This document shows, piece after piece, positions 8,784-18,567 of a stretch of 43,641 nt of DNA. Both the position numbers and the translations under genes were made by a program. The notes under the pieces were generated by a model, which saw only the letters and a list, made by a program, of their open reading frames with translations, did no database searches and was not told the origin of the DNA. This stretch comes from Clostridiales bacterium (lineage in GTDB: Bacteria; Bacillota; Clostridia; Oscillospirales; CAG-272). Where the stretch lies: positions 1 through 43,641 of the forward strand of contig DPGK01000029.1 in NCBI GenBank assembly GCA_003523225.1. The letters run 5' to 3'. Position 1 is the stretch's first letter; each line of letters opens with the position of its first letter.

Positions 8784-10454
8784 ATGATGATCCTTTCCGG
8801 AGCTGACATACTTGTAAAAGCGCTGATCGAGCAGGGAGTGGACACCGTTTTCGGCTATCCCGGCGGTCAGATACTCAACGTTTACGACAGCCTTTATAAA
8901 TATCAGAATGAAATAAATCATATTCTGACCGCGCACGAGCAGGGTGCTGTGCACGCCGCTGACGGATATGCGCGTACGACCGGACGTGTCGGGGTCGTGA
9001 TATCGACCTCAGGACCGGGTGCTACAAACCTTGTGACGGGAATCGCGACCGCGTATCTTGATTCGATACCGCTTGTGGCGATCTGCGGAAACGTCCCGAC
9101 CACGCAGATAGGCACTGACAGCTTTCAGGAGATAGACATTACCGGCGTTACCCTGCCGATAACCAAGCACAATTACTTTGTCGGTTCGGTGGAGCAGCTG
9201 GCGGACACAGTACGCGAGGCGTTCTGGCTTGCCTCCTCCGGAAGACCGGGACCTGTGCTTATTGATATACCGAAGGATGTTCAGATCGCAAAGTGTCAGT
9301 ACACCGAGCAGCATCCTGTTAAGGCGGACGAGCCGAAAGCCGCCAAGGAGGTGCGCATAAACGAGGCTGCCGAGCTTATAAATTCAGCGCAGAGACCCTT
9401 TATCTATTTCGGCGGCGGACTTATTACGGCAGGCGCACAGGCGGAAATGCTCGCCCTTGCCGAAAAGACCGACGCTCCGATAGGCTGCTCGCTGATGGGA
9501 ATTTCGGGAGTGCCGACCGACCATCCGCGTTTCCTCGGAATGCAGGGAATGCACGGTCACTATGCCTCGTCAATGGCAATGCACAATTCCGATCTCATTA
9601 TATCTCTCGGCGTCAGGTTCAATGACCGCGTGACCGGAAACCGGGCAAAGTTTGCACGGGGAGCGAAGATAGTACACATTGATGTGGACGGTTCGGAGCT
9701 TTCAAAGACCGTAAACGCCGCCGTCGGTCTGCGGGGAGACATTAAAAAGACACTCCAGAGTCTTTTGCCGCTTGTAAGCAGCAAGGCGCACCCGGAGTGG
9801 CAGCAGAAGATCGCCGACCTCCGCGCCGAGGAGGAAGAATATCTCGACAGGCGAGAGGGACTTACCCCGCGCAACGCCATTCTTGCCGTCAACAAATACC
9901 TGGGTGAGAACACGGCGGTCGCCACCGATGTGGGTCAGCATCAGATGTGGGCGGCACAGAATCTGTCCTTCAGGACACCCCGGCGGTTTGTTTCCTCCGG
10001 CGGGCTCGGTACGATGGGCTTTGGGCTCGGCGCAGCCATAGGCGCGGCGTTCGGAACACAGGAGCGCAGTGTTCTTATCACCGGCGACGGCAGCTTCGGA
10101 ATGTGCCTCAACGAGCTGGCAACAGCCGTTACCTACAATGTCCCGGTGGTTATTCTGATAATGAACAACGGCGTTCTCGGAATGGTGCGTCAGTGGCAGA
10201 CACTGTTTTTTGATAAGCACTATTCAAATACTGTGCTCAACCGCAAGACCGACTTTGTAAAGCTTGCAAAGGCTTTCGGGGCGGACGGCGAGGCGGCGTC
10301 AACTCCGGAGGAGCTTGACCGCGCCCTTGCAAACGCTTTCAGTGCGGAAGGACCGTATGTGATAGACTGCGCCATTGAGAAGGACGAGTTTGTTCTTCCC
10401 ATGCTCCCGCCCGGCGGAAGTATGGACGATATTATTGTAAAGGTGGGTGATTGA
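8784..10454 (+). CDS. ilvB: Acetolactate synthase large (catalytic) subunit
   Basis: ThDP-dependent enzyme forming 2-acetolactate (to Val/Leu) or 2-aceto-2-hydroxybutanoate (to Ile). 556 residues, in the usual range. The N-terminal PYR domain has VFGYPGGQILNVYD and the catalytic Glu in LTAHEQGAVHAADGYAR. The central domain binds FAD. The C-terminal PP domain has the ThDP motif GDGSFGMCLNELATA...NN. The adjacent regulatory subunit marks it as the biosynthetic, not the fermentative, enzyme. GAAGGAG precedes a double ATG (8784 or 8787). Confidence 0.95.
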   Translation: MMILSGADILVKALIEQGVDTVFGYPGGQILNVYDSLYKYQNEINHILTAHEQGAVHAADGYARTTGRVGVVISTSGPGATNLVTGIATAYLDSIPLVAICGNVPTTQIGTDSFQEIDITGVTLPITKHNYFVGSVEQLADTVREAFWLASSGRPGPVLIDIPKDVQIAKCQYTEQHPVKADEPKAAKEVRINEAAELINSAQRPFIYFGGGLITAGAQAEMLALAEKTDAPIGCSLMGISGVPTDHPRFLGMQGMHGHYASSMAMHNSDLIISLGVRFNDRVTGNRAKFARGAKIVHIDVDGSELSKTVNAAVGLRGDIKKTLQSLLPLVSSKAHPEWQQKIADLRAEEEEYLDRREGLTPRNAILAVNKYLGENTAVATDVGQHQMWAAQNLSFRTPRRFVSSGGLGTMGFGLGAAIGAAFGTQERSVLITGDGSFGMCLNELATAVTYNVPVVILIMNNGVLGMVRQWQTLFFDKHYSNTVLNRKTDFVKLAKAFGADGEAASTPEELDRALANAFSAEGPYVIDCAIEKDEFVLPMLPPGGSMDDIIVKVGD

Positions 10455-10455
10455 T

Positions 10456-10965
10456 ATGCACAAATCTACCGTAGCCGTACTTGTACGCAACCAGTTCGGC
10501 GTGCTGAACCGTGTAACGAGTATGTTCAGACGCAGGCAGTTCAATATCAGCGCCCTCTCAGTCAGCGAAACCGAGTCAAACGAGTATTCAAGAATCACTG
10601 TTACCTTTGACAGCGAGAATACCGCCGCCAAGCAGCAGCTTGTCAATCAGCTTTATAAGCTGCCGGACGTCTGCTCGATAAAGGAGTTTACCGCCGATAA
10701 TTCGGTAAGCTGCGAGCTGCTCCTTATCAAAATGAAAAACGAATCCTCCTCACGTGAAGAAATACTGGCGGCGGTCGCCGGATTCGGAGCGGAGACCGTG
10801 GATTATTCCAAGGACTCGATAATTTTCCGCCTTACGGGAGATTCCCGCAGAATAGACGATTTTCTTGATCTTATGCGGGATTACACCATACTTGAGATCT
10901 GCCGCACAGGCAGCGCATCTCTTGAAAAGGGCAGCACTACTATCCGTCAAACAATCAATTTATAA
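10456..10965 (+). CDS. ilvN: Acetolactate synthase small (regulatory) subunit
   Basis: 169 residues from ATG 10456 (MHKSTVAVLVRNQFGVLNRV). The N-terminal ACT domain begins VLVRNQFGVLNRVTSMFRRRQFNI, the valine-binding regulatory fold, followed by the ALS_ss C-terminal domain. It activates IlvB and confers valine feedback. AGGTGGG about 8 nt upstream supports this ATG; an in-frame GTG at 10447 would overlap ilvB and add three residues. The symbol ilvH is equally used for such subunits. Confidence 0.93.
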   Translation: MHKSTVAVLVRNQFGVLNRVTSMFRRRQFNISALSVSETESNEYSRITVTFDSENTAAKQQLVNQLYKLPDVCSIKEFTADNSVSCELLLIKMKNESSSREEILAAVAGFGAETVDYSKDSIIFRLTGDSRRIDDFLDLMRDYTILEICRTGSASLEKGSTTIRQTINL

Positions 10966-10986
10966 ATTAAAAAATAAAAGAGGTAA

Positions 10987-12009
<1,023 letters not shown>

Positions 12010-12266
12010 GGCTTACGCAGCTTTCAAAAGTCATTTAGATAGCGCCCTTGTTTGTTTTATATAGTTCCCGGTCAGTGTCAGCGGCACATGGGCGCGGCGA
12101 CTGCTGATCGCACCGAAACTGACCGGGGACTGAGCCGGGGGCTTTGCGTAAGTAAGGCAACAGGCGGGGCGGTATTCGCCCCGTTCCCGGTTTACGGCTG
12201 TCGCGCGCTTATAAACGGACACATCCGGGCGGCGACGGCGCATTTACCCCTGAAAGGAGTCAGATT
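12010..12266 (+). other. Structured 257-nt ilvC-ilvD intergenic region
   Basis: No gene is seen. CCCGGTCAGT (12067-12076) is perfectly complementary to ACTGACCGGG (12118-12127), with further partial pairing inside (GTCAGC with GCTGAT). Downstream are a short AGCC/GGCT hairpin and a strong CGGGGCG/CGCCCCG hairpin near 12164-12182. No T-run follows any of them, so read-through into ilvD is expected. It may be an RNA-processing or stability element, or a small RNA. I cannot assign it to a known family. Confidence 0.55.
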
Positions 12267-13922
12267 ATGAAAAGTGATGCTCTGAAAAACGGCATGCAGA
12301 ATGCGCCGCACCGTGCGCTTTATCATGCTTTGGGGCTTACAGAAGAAGAGATCAGCCGACCCTTAGTCGGCATTGTCAGCTCTTACAACGAGATCGTACC
12401 CGGGCATATGAATATCGACAAGATCGTGGACGCAGTAAAGCTCGGAGTCGCAATGGCAGGCGGTACACCTATTGTATTTCCCGCGATCGCAGTCTGCGAC
12501 GGTATTGCCATGGGTCATGTGGGAATGAAATATTCGCTCGTTACCCGCGACCTTATCGCCGACAGCACCGAGGCTATGGCTCTGGCGCACGGCTTTGACG
12601 CGCTTGTCATGGTCCCGAACTGCGACAAAAACGTTCCCGGACTGCTCATGGCGGCGGCTCGCGTCAATATTCCCACGGTTTTTGTCAGCGGCGGTCCCAT
12701 GCTTGCGGGACATATCGACGGGGCAAAAACCAGTTTTTCCTCTATTTCCGAGGCGGTTGGCCAGTACAACGCCGGAAAGATAACCGAGGAAAAGCTGCGC
12801 GAGTATGAATGCAGAACCTGCCCCACCTGCGGCTCATGCTCGGGTATGTACACTGCAAACTCTATGAACTGCCTTACCGAAGCGCTCGGTATGGGGCTTA
12901 AGGGCAACGGCACTATCCCGGCGGTCTACTCCGCGCGTATCGAGCTTGCCAAGCACGCAGGCATGGCGGTCATGGAAATGGTGCGCAAGAATATCCGCCC
13001 GCGCGATATCATGACCGAGGATGCGTTCACAAACGCCCTGACCGTGGATATGGCGCTCGGCTGTTCGACAAACAGTATGCTTCATATTCCCGCGATCGCG
13101 CACGAATGCGGAATTGAGATCAATCTTGATATTGCAAACAAGATAAGCGAAAAAACTCCCAACCTGTGCCATCTTGCACCCGCCGGAAGGACCTACATCG
13201 AGGAGCTGGACGAGGCGGGCGGCGTGTATGCCGTTATGAATGAGCTGAACAAAAAAGGACTCATCCATACCGGATGCATGACAGTGACCGGAAAAACAGT
13301 GGGCGAAAACATTGAGGGATGCGTCAATCTCAACCATGACGTAATACGTCCGATCGACAACCCGTACAGCGAGACCGGAGGAATTGCAGTGCTGAGGGGC
13401 AACCTTGCACCAGAGGGCAGCGTGGTAAAGCGTTCGGCAGTCCTGCCGGAAATGCTTGTCCATGAAGGTCCGGCGAGAGTGTTTGAATGCGAGGAGGACG
13501 CGCAGGCGGCTATCAATGCCGGTAAGATCGTACCGGGGGATGTTGTGGTGATCCGCTATGAGGGACCGAAGGGAGGTCCCGGTATGCGCGAAATGCTTAA
13601 CCCCACCTCCGCAATTATGGGAATGGGACTCGGAAACAGCGTGGCTCTGATCACAGACGGAAGATTCAGTGGCGCAACGCGCGGAGCCTGCGTGGGGCAT
13701 ATCACACCCGAGGCGGCGTCCGGCGGACTTATCGGAGTCGTGGAAGAGGGGGATATCATAAGCATCAATATTCCCGAAAACAAAATTGAGCTTAAGGTTG
13801 ATGAGACAGTGCTTGCCGAGCGTATGAAGAATTTCGTACCTAAGAAAAAGGAGCTTTCCGGATACCTTAAGAGGTATGCCTCCCTTGTTTCCGGCGGAGC
13901 ATCAGGAGCGATACTTAACTGA
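12267..13922 (+). CDS. ilvD: Dihydroxy-acid dehydratase
   Basis: Fe-S enzyme that dehydrates 2,3-dihydroxy acids to the 2-oxo acids for Val/Leu and Ile. 551 residues, the usual length. The cluster-ligand cysteines are visible in [10 protein letters not shown] (Cys77), [11 protein letters not shown] (Cys119) and the [21 protein letters not shown] block. The C-terminal swivel domain includes [11 protein letters not shown] and [11 protein letters not shown], the active-site Ser region. AAAGGAG precedes the ATG by 8 nt. It completes the pathway encoded by this operon, and the next ORF starts 1 nt after its stop. Confidence 0.96.
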   Translation: MKSDALKNGMQNAPHRALYHALGLTEEEISRPLVGIVSSYNEIVPGHMNIDKIVDAVKLGVAMAGGTPIVFPAIAVCDGIAMGHVGMKYSLVTRDLIADSTEAMALAHGFDALVMVPNCDKNVPGLLMAAARVNIPTVFVSGGPMLAGHIDGAKTSFSSISEAVGQYNAGKITEEKLREYECRTCPTCGSCSGMYTANSMNCLTEALGMGLKGNGTIPAVYSARIELAKHAGMAVMEMVRKNIRPRDIMTEDAFTNALTVDMALGCSTNSMLHIPAIAHECGIEINLDIANKISEKTPNLCHLAPAGRTYIEELDEAGGVYAVMNELNKKGLIHTGCMTVTGKTVGENIEGCVNLNHDVIRPIDNPYSETGGIAVLRGNLAPEGSVVKRSAVLPEMLVHEGPARVFECEEDAQAAINAGKIVPGDVVVIRYEGPKGGPGMREMLNPTSAIMGMGLGNSVALITDGRFSGATRGACVGHITPEAASGGLIGVVEEGDIISINIPENKIELKVDETVLAERMKNFVPKKKELSGYLKRYASLVSGGASGAILN

Positions 13923-13923
13923 C

Positions 13924-15087
13924 ATGAATGATCTGAAAACAAGGCTCGACTCCCTGTGTATATTCAGAGATCTGCTGAAGGATAGGGTAATTTCCGCCCT
14001 TTGCGCTTATCTCGACGATCCCACAAACTCGGCGTATGCCGGGTTTGTGGGTGAGCTTTACAACGCAAACGGCGGTGATCTGAGCGGATATGTTGAGTAC
14101 ATCTGCCAGAACAGCGAAAATATTTATGTCCGCACCGTCGGAAGCGGTAAGGACGTTCCCGATCATATCAGAAGGGCGCTGCGCGAGGAGCTTTGCACGC
14201 TCCAGGAGGTTGCGGAGCTTACCCCCGCCAAGCTGCGTGAGCCGCTTGGATACGACGGCTTTCTGCCGGAGTTTGTCTCGGGAGGGATCGACCTTTGCGC
14301 CTCATATTCACACAGGACGGACAATATCGGCAGATACGGTTACGGTATATACGCAAACAACCGTATGTTCTACGCGGACGAGGAGGGGAATATAATTCCC
14401 GTTTCAAATCCGGACAGAACAGAGCTTTGCGATCTTGTGGACTACGAGCGCGAGCGCAAGATAATTATCGACAATACCAAGGCGCTGCTTGCGGGCAAGC
14501 CGGCGGCAAATATTCTTCTTACCGGTGACGCGGGAACAGGCAAATCCTCCACGGTTAAGGCTGTGGGCAACGCAATGTTCGGCGAGGGACTGAGGATAAT
14601 CGAGGTTCGCAAGGATCAGCTTCGCGCCATTCCCAAGATCCTTGACAGCCTTGCGGAAAATCCGCTGAAATTCGTTCTCTTTATCGACGACCTTTCCTTC
14701 CTCAAGGATGACGACAACTTCAATGCGCTGAAAGCCGTGCTTGAAGGCTCGGTCTCGGCAAAATCCGAAAACGTCGTTATTTATGCCACCAGCAACCGCC
14801 GGCATATAATTAAGGAAAAGTTTTCGGACCGCGAGGGGGACGATATCCACCGCAACGACACCATGCAGGAGCTGCTCTCACTTTCAGAGCGCTTCGGCAT
14901 TCACGTCACATTCAGCAAGCCGGACAAGCGGACCTTCCTGCACATCGTTCACCATCTTGCGCGCGAGAGCGGGATCGATGCGGACGAGGCGGAGCTTGAC
15001 CTTCTTGCGGAGCGTTTTGCGCTTGAGCGCGGCGGCAGGTCGGCGCGGCTTGCGCGTCAGTTCATTGACGGGCTGCTTTCAAAGTGA
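13924..15087 (+). CDS. DUF815-type AAA+ ATPase
   Basis: 387 residues from ATG 13924 (MNDLKTRLDSLCIFRD). Walker A GDAGTGKSS is at 201-209, Walker B FVLFIDDLSF near 250-259, and there is a sensor-like TSNRRHIIKE. This layout (about 200 N-terminal residues, then a compact ATPase with KDQLRAIPKILD) is that of the DUF815 family, whose cellular role is not established. It starts 1 nt after ilvD, so it is very probably co-transcribed with the amino acid operon although it has no obvious metabolic role. The frame is open to 13876, but that part lies inside ilvD. The ribosome site is weak, suggesting coupled translation. Confidence 0.85.
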   Translation: MNDLKTRLDSLCIFRDLLKDRVISALCAYLDDPTNSAYAGFVGELYNANGGDLSGYVEYICQNSENIYVRTVGSGKDVPDHIRRALREELCTLQEVAELTPAKLREPLGYDGFLPEFVSGGIDLCASYSHRTDNIGRYGYGIYANNRMFYADEEGNIIPVSNPDRTELCDLVDYERERKIIIDNTKALLAGKPAANILLTGDAGTGKSSTVKAVGNAMFGEGLRIIEVRKDQLRAIPKILDSLAENPLKFVLFIDDLSFLKDDDNFNALKAVLEGSVSAKSENVVIYATSNRRHIIKEKFSDREGDDIHRNDTMQELLSLSERFGIHVTFSKPDKRTFLHIVHHLARESGIDADEAELDLLAERFALERGGRSARLARQFIDGLLSK

Positions 15088-15091
15088 AAGA

Positions 15092-15135
15092 CAGCGCAGT
15101 CCCCGGGTAAGTCGGGCGGCGCGCTGACGCTTTTT
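15092..15135 (+). terminator. Possible terminator of the branched-chain amino acid operon
   Basis: CAGCGC and GCGCTG flank a G/C-rich stretch just after the ATPase stop and are followed by ACGCTTTTT. The stem is short with a large loop, so this is only a plausible end of the 13-kb operon. Confidence 0.4.
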
Positions 15136-15157
15136 ACAGGACGTTCATTATTTTGTT

Positions 15158-15186
15158 TTTACGCAAACGTATCAGAATGCTATAAT
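15158..15186 (+). promoter_or_regulatory. Promoter of the lipoprotein gene
   Basis: TTTACG (15158-15163), a 17-nt spacer and TATAAT (15181-15186), with TGC before the -10. The start codon is about 58 nt downstream of the expected transcription start. Confidence 0.7.
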
Positions 15187-15250
15187 ATCAACGCTTTGCA
15201 ATATTCATCAGGGCAATATGACGTCGGAACGATTTTTTATTCCGGAGGAA

Positions 15251-15868
15251 ATGATGAAAAAGCTCATCTCTTTGCTTCTTGCCTTTGCGCTTGCGGCGGT
15301 CATGCTTGCGGGCTGCAAAGAAAGTAAAACGCCCGGCGACGTTTCGGACGGTATTTCAACCGACGCGCAGACGACCGCCGATACCGAACCGGCAGAGGAA
15401 GAAAGCGCGCTTGCGATGCTTGAAAAGATATGGGCGCTTTATGCGGAAAACGAAAGGTTTGCCGCGGCGGGCGGCGATGTTGACCACAGCGTAGCGGACG
15501 CTCCCGGCTGCTTTGATATGTCAAATGCCGGGGATCTGAGTTATTTTCTGCACATCCCGGAAGGGCAGATAGCAAATATTGATGAGGCGGCAACGCTTAC
15601 TCATATGATAAATCTCAATTCCTTCACCAGCGGTGTGGTTCATCTCAAGCCCGGCGTCAGCGCTTCGGATCTTGCCAAGGCTGTGCGCGACGAAATAAAG
15701 GAAATGCGCTGGATGTGCGGCTTCCCCGACAGGCTGATAATCGCCACCGTCGGCGAAAAGTATGTACTTATAGCTTTTGGAATAGATGATTTCATGTCGA
15801 TCTTCTCATCAAAGCTGTCAACAGCCTTCAGGGGTGCGCAGATACTGTACGACGAACCGATAGGATGA
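15251..15868 (+). CDS. Secreted lipoprotein, DUF4358-like
   Basis: 205 residues from ATG 15251 (MMKKLISLLLAFALA). A type II signal peptide ends in the lipobox LAGC, so it should be lipid-anchored on the outer face of the membrane. A Thr/Glu-rich linker of about 30 residues follows. The folded part runs from about residue 70 and includes LSYFLHIPEGQIANIDEAATLTHMINLN, a segment like the DUF4358 lipoproteins common in Clostridia; function is unknown. GGAGG lies just before the double ATG. The open frame begins at 15218, but only the 15251 start gives a proper signal peptide. It stands alone with its own promoter. Confidence 0.78.
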   Translation: MMKKLISLLLAFALAAVMLAGCKESKTPGDVSDGISTDAQTTADTEPAEEESALAMLEKIWALYAENERFAAAGGDVDHSVADAPGCFDMSNAGDLSYFLHIPEGQIANIDEAATLTHMINLNSFTSGVVHLKPGVSASDLAKAVRDEIKEMRWMCGFPDRLIIATVGEKYVLIAFGIDDFMSIFSSKLSTAFRGAQILYDEPIG

Positions 15869-15991
15869 TGTAAAATGCAGTATCTTCCAATACGCGTGAG
15901 GCTTTTTATTACGTATTTATTATCCCGCATTATCTATTCCATGAGTTTACCGTATACACATAAAATTCAAATAATTTTCTTTGACAAACTG

Positions 15992-16019
15992 TTGACAAGC
16001 GCGTGTTTTGATGTATAAT
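15992..16019 (+). promoter_or_regulatory. Promoter of the fprA gene
   Basis: TTGACA (15992-15997), a 16-nt spacer and TATAAT (16014-16019). A second TTGACA lies 11 nt upstream (15981-15986). Confidence 0.82.
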
Positions 16020-16071
16020 TAAAGATGAGAATATTCATGCAATAAATCGCTTTCGAAAGGAGAATACCCGA

Positions 16072-17865
16072 ATGAAAAAAATCACTCCCGATATAGTTTA
16101 TCTGGGTGTTTATGACCGTACGATAGACCTTTTTGAAGGGCAGTACCGCGTCGACAACGGTATAACATACAATTCATATGCAATTATTGATGACAAGATC
16201 GCCGTTATGGATACGGTTGACGTGCGCTTCTCACACGAATGGCTTGATAATATTGAGACCGCTATCGGCAGCCGTCAGCCTGATTATCTTGTGGTCCAGC
16301 ATATGGAGCCGGATCATTCGGCAAATATCAGCCGTTTTCTCGAGGTTTACCCAAAGGCTACCGTCGTGGCGTCCGCCAAGGCGTTCACAATGATGAAGAA
16401 CTTTTTCGGCGACGACTATTCCGATCGCCGTATCGTGGTCGGCGAGGGCAGCACGCTGTCGCTCGGCAGACATAATCTGACCTTTGTCACAGCACCTATG
16501 GTGCATTGGCCGGAGGTAATTCTGACATATGACAGCACCGACAAGGTCCTGTTTTCCGCCGACGCCTTCGGACGCTTCGGCTCTGACGATGCCGCCGAAC
16601 CGTGGGATGACGAGGCGCGCCGCTATTACATCGGGATCGTCGGCAAGTACGGCGCACAGGTGCGCACAGTGCTTAAAAAGGCGGAGGGACTCGATATATC
16701 AAAGATCTGCCCCCTGCACGGTCCGGTGCTGAGCGAGGATCTCGGACATTACATCGGGCTTTACAGCACATGGGCGTCATATGCCGCCGAGGAGGAGGGC
16801 ATTGTCGTAGCCTACACCTCGGTGTACGGGCACACAAAAAAGGCTGTTGAAAAGCTGTGCGATATGCTGCGCTCCAAGGGCTGTCCGAAGCTTGTGGTGT
16901 ACGATCTTGCCCGCTCGGATATGTCACGCGCCGTGGCGGATGCCTTCCGCTTCAGCAAGTTGGTGCTTGCCACGACCACGTACAACGCCGGAATTTTCCC
17001 GTACATGCGCGAATTTATTGAGCATCTTACCGAGCGCGGCTTCCGCGGACGCACGGTAGGTCTTATTGAAAACGGAAGCTGGGCGCCGATGGCGGCAAAA
17101 ACCATGCGCTCGATGCTTGAGGGAAGTCAGGGAATTACCTTTACCGATACGACCGTTCATCTTAAATCCGCGCTTTCCTCCGAAAGCAGCAGCGAGCTTG
17201 AATCGCTTGCTGAGGAGCTGTGCCGCGACTATATCGCCCTGCGCGGAGACTCCGCCGAAAAGAATGACCCGACTGCGCTCTTCAATATCGGATACGGGCT
17301 TTATGTCATCACCTCCAACGACGGCAAAAAGGATAACGGGCTTATCGTAAACACCGTGTCTCAGGTAACAAACACCCCTAACCGCATTGCCGTGACCATA
17401 AACAAGCAGAATTATTCCCACCATGTTATAAAGCAGACGGGAATCATGAATGTAAACTGCCTGACGGTTGACGCGCCCTTCTCGGTATTTGAGAATTTCG
17501 GCTTCCGCAGCGGACGCAGTGTTGATAAATTTGCCGATATAACACCTGTTCGCTCCGATAACGGACTTGCCGTACTGCCGAGATATATCAATTCCTTTAT
17601 GTCTCTCAAGGTGGAGCAGTATATCGACCTTGATACACACGGAATGTTCATCTGCTCCGTTACCGAATCGCGCGTAATATCGCACGCGGAAACGATGACG
17701 TATACGTACTATCAGAACAACGTAAAGCCCAAGCCCCAGAAAACCGGCAAGCGCGGCTTTGTGTGCCGTATATGCGGATTTGTTTATGAGGGCGACGTTC
17801 TGCCCGACGACTTTGTATGTCCGCTTTGCCTGCACGGCGCGTCGGACTTTGAGCCGTTGGAGTAA
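16072..17865 (+). CDS. fprA: Multidomain flavodiiron protein with flavin reductase and rubredoxin domains
   Basis: 597 residues with four modules. Residues 1-240 are a metallo-beta-lactamase fold with diiron ligands H77, E79, D81, H82, then H145, D164 and H216, all present. Residues 243-390 are flavodoxin (AYTSVYGHTKKAVEK binds FMN). Residues about 400-550 are a flavin-reductase-like domain (NIGYGLYVITS...GLIVNTVSQVT). Residues 560-597 are rubredoxin, with CRIC and CPLC as iron ligands. Flavodiiron proteins reduce O2 to water (or NO to N2O). The added reductase and rubredoxin domains make this a self-contained NAD(P)H-to-O2 chain. Cytoplasmic. AAAGGAG lies upstream of the ATG, and desulfoferrodoxin follows. 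The symbol is used in the family sense. Confidence 0.93.
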   Translation: MKKITPDIVYLGVYDRTIDLFEGQYRVDNGITYNSYAIIDDKIAVMDTVDVRFSHEWLDNIETAIGSRQPDYLVVQHMEPDHSANISRFLEVYPKATVVASAKAFTMMKNFFGDDYSDRRIVVGEGSTLSLGRHNLTFVTAPMVHWPEVILTYDSTDKVLFSADAFGRFGSDDAAEPWDDEARRYYIGIVGKYGAQVRTVLKKAEGLDISKICPLHGPVLSEDLGHYIGLYSTWASYAAEEEGIVVAYTSVYGHTKKAVEKLCDMLRSKGCPKLVVYDLARSDMSRAVADAFRFSKLVLATTTYNAGIFPYMREFIEHLTERGFRGRTVGLIENGSWAPMAAKTMRSMLEGSQGITFTDTTVHLKSALSSESSSELESLAEELCRDYIALRGDSAEKNDPTALFNIGYGLYVITSNDGKKDNGLIVNTVSQVTNTPNRIAVTINKQNYSHHVIKQTGIMNVNCLTVDAPFSVFENFGFRSGRSVDKFADITPVRSDNGLAVLPRYINSFMSLKVEQYIDLDTHGMFICSVTESRVISHAETMTYTYYQNNVKPKPQKTGKRGFVCRICGFVYEGDVLPDDFVCPLCLHGASDFEPLE

Positions 17866-17888
17866 AAACGCGCAAAACTGCATAAAAA

Positions 17889-17924
17889 TTCAGCCGCATA
17901 TCCGGCGGACTGATTTCGGCTGAA
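17889..17924 (+). terminator. Hairpin between fprA and desulfoferrodoxin
   Basis: TTCAGCCG (17889-17896) pairs perfectly with CGGCTGAA (17917-17924). Only a weak T-rich stretch follows (GGTTTTAAT), so it may be a partial terminator or an mRNA-stability hairpin that sets the ratio of the two products. Confidence 0.5.
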
Positions 17925-17981
17925 AATACGGTTTTAATCAATATTTATTCAATTAATTATTAAAAAGGAGAAAACGAAAAA

Positions 17982-18356
17982 ATGGAACAGAAATTCTATG
18001 TTTGCAAGCATTGCGGGAAAATAATTGCCGTTGTCAAGGAAAGCGGCGTTCCGGTAATGTGCTGCGGTCAGAAGATGACAGAGATAGTCCCCGGCAGCGT
18101 TGACGCCGCGGCGGAAAAGCACGTTCCCGTCTGGACGGTCGAGGGAAATACCGTCAAGGTAAAAGTGGGCGAGGTAGCGCACCCGATGCTGCCTGAACAT
18201 TATATTGAGTGGGTCTCGCTTCAGTCGAAGTGCGGAAACCAGAGAAAACAGCTCCGTCCCGGAGACGCTCCCGAAGTCAGCTTTGCCCTTACCGACGGCG
18301 ACGAGGTTGAGGCAGTGTATGCCTACTGCAATCTCCACAGCCTCTGGAAGGCGTAA
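17982..18356 (+). CDS. dfx: Desulfoferrodoxin (superoxide reductase)
   Basis: 124 residues. The N-terminal desulforedoxin-like iron site has all four cysteines (C8, C11, C27, C28). The C-terminal superoxide-reductase domain has the catalytic iron ligands H47, H67, H73, C116 and H119, in VAHPMLPEHYIEW and YCNLHSLWKA. It reduces superoxide to hydrogen peroxide without making O2, the usual strategy of strict anaerobes. It sits 116 nt behind the FprA flavoprotein, whose rubredoxin domain belongs to the class of electron donors these enzymes use. AAGGAG lies upstream of the ATG. Confidence 0.95.
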   Translation: MEQKFYVCKHCGKIIAVVKESGVPVMCCGQKMTEIVPGSVDAAAEKHVPVWTVEGNTVKVKVGEVAHPMLPEHYIEWVSLQSKCGNQRKQLRPGDAPEVSFALTDGDEVEAVYAYCNLHSLWKA

Positions 18357-18532
18357 GATATCTGTTGCGCGGCGGTGCATTGGGAAAAATATCGAAAGTC
18401 CTGACCCCGCTTTGACCTGAAGCCTGTATCCGAATTGTTGAATAAATAATTATACTGCCCGCGTGAAGATGAATTAATTGACTTTTGGCATTATTTTTCA
18501 CGAGTATTTTTGCGTGCAAATCCAAAAAACTA
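18357..18532. other. Gene-free stretch before the cohesin-protein promoter
   Basis: With the promoter and leader that follow, this makes a 351-nt stretch without a coding gene (18357-18707). Within 18357-18532 I see AT-rich sequence and no convincing hairpin, ORF or RNA. Confidence 0.6.
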
Positions 18533-18561
18533 TTGACATTTACCCGATGTGGTGATATAAT
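18533..18561 (+). promoter_or_regulatory. Promoter of the cohesin surface protein
   Basis: TTGACA (18533-18538), a 17-nt spacer and TATAAT (18556-18561), with TGA before the -10. It is a full consensus match, in keeping with a strongly expressed surface protein. Confidence 0.92.
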
Positions 18562-18567
18562 TATTTC

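Noticed and set aside
15992..16071. A recognisable PerR or Rex operator before fprA
   Set aside because: No convincing TTATAATNATTATAA-type or TTGTGAAnnnnTTCACAA-type palindrome is present around the promoter.
16924..17883. 319-codon minus-strand frame opposite the FprA gene
   Set aside because: Antisense shadow; the sense protein has four conserved domains with all ligands.
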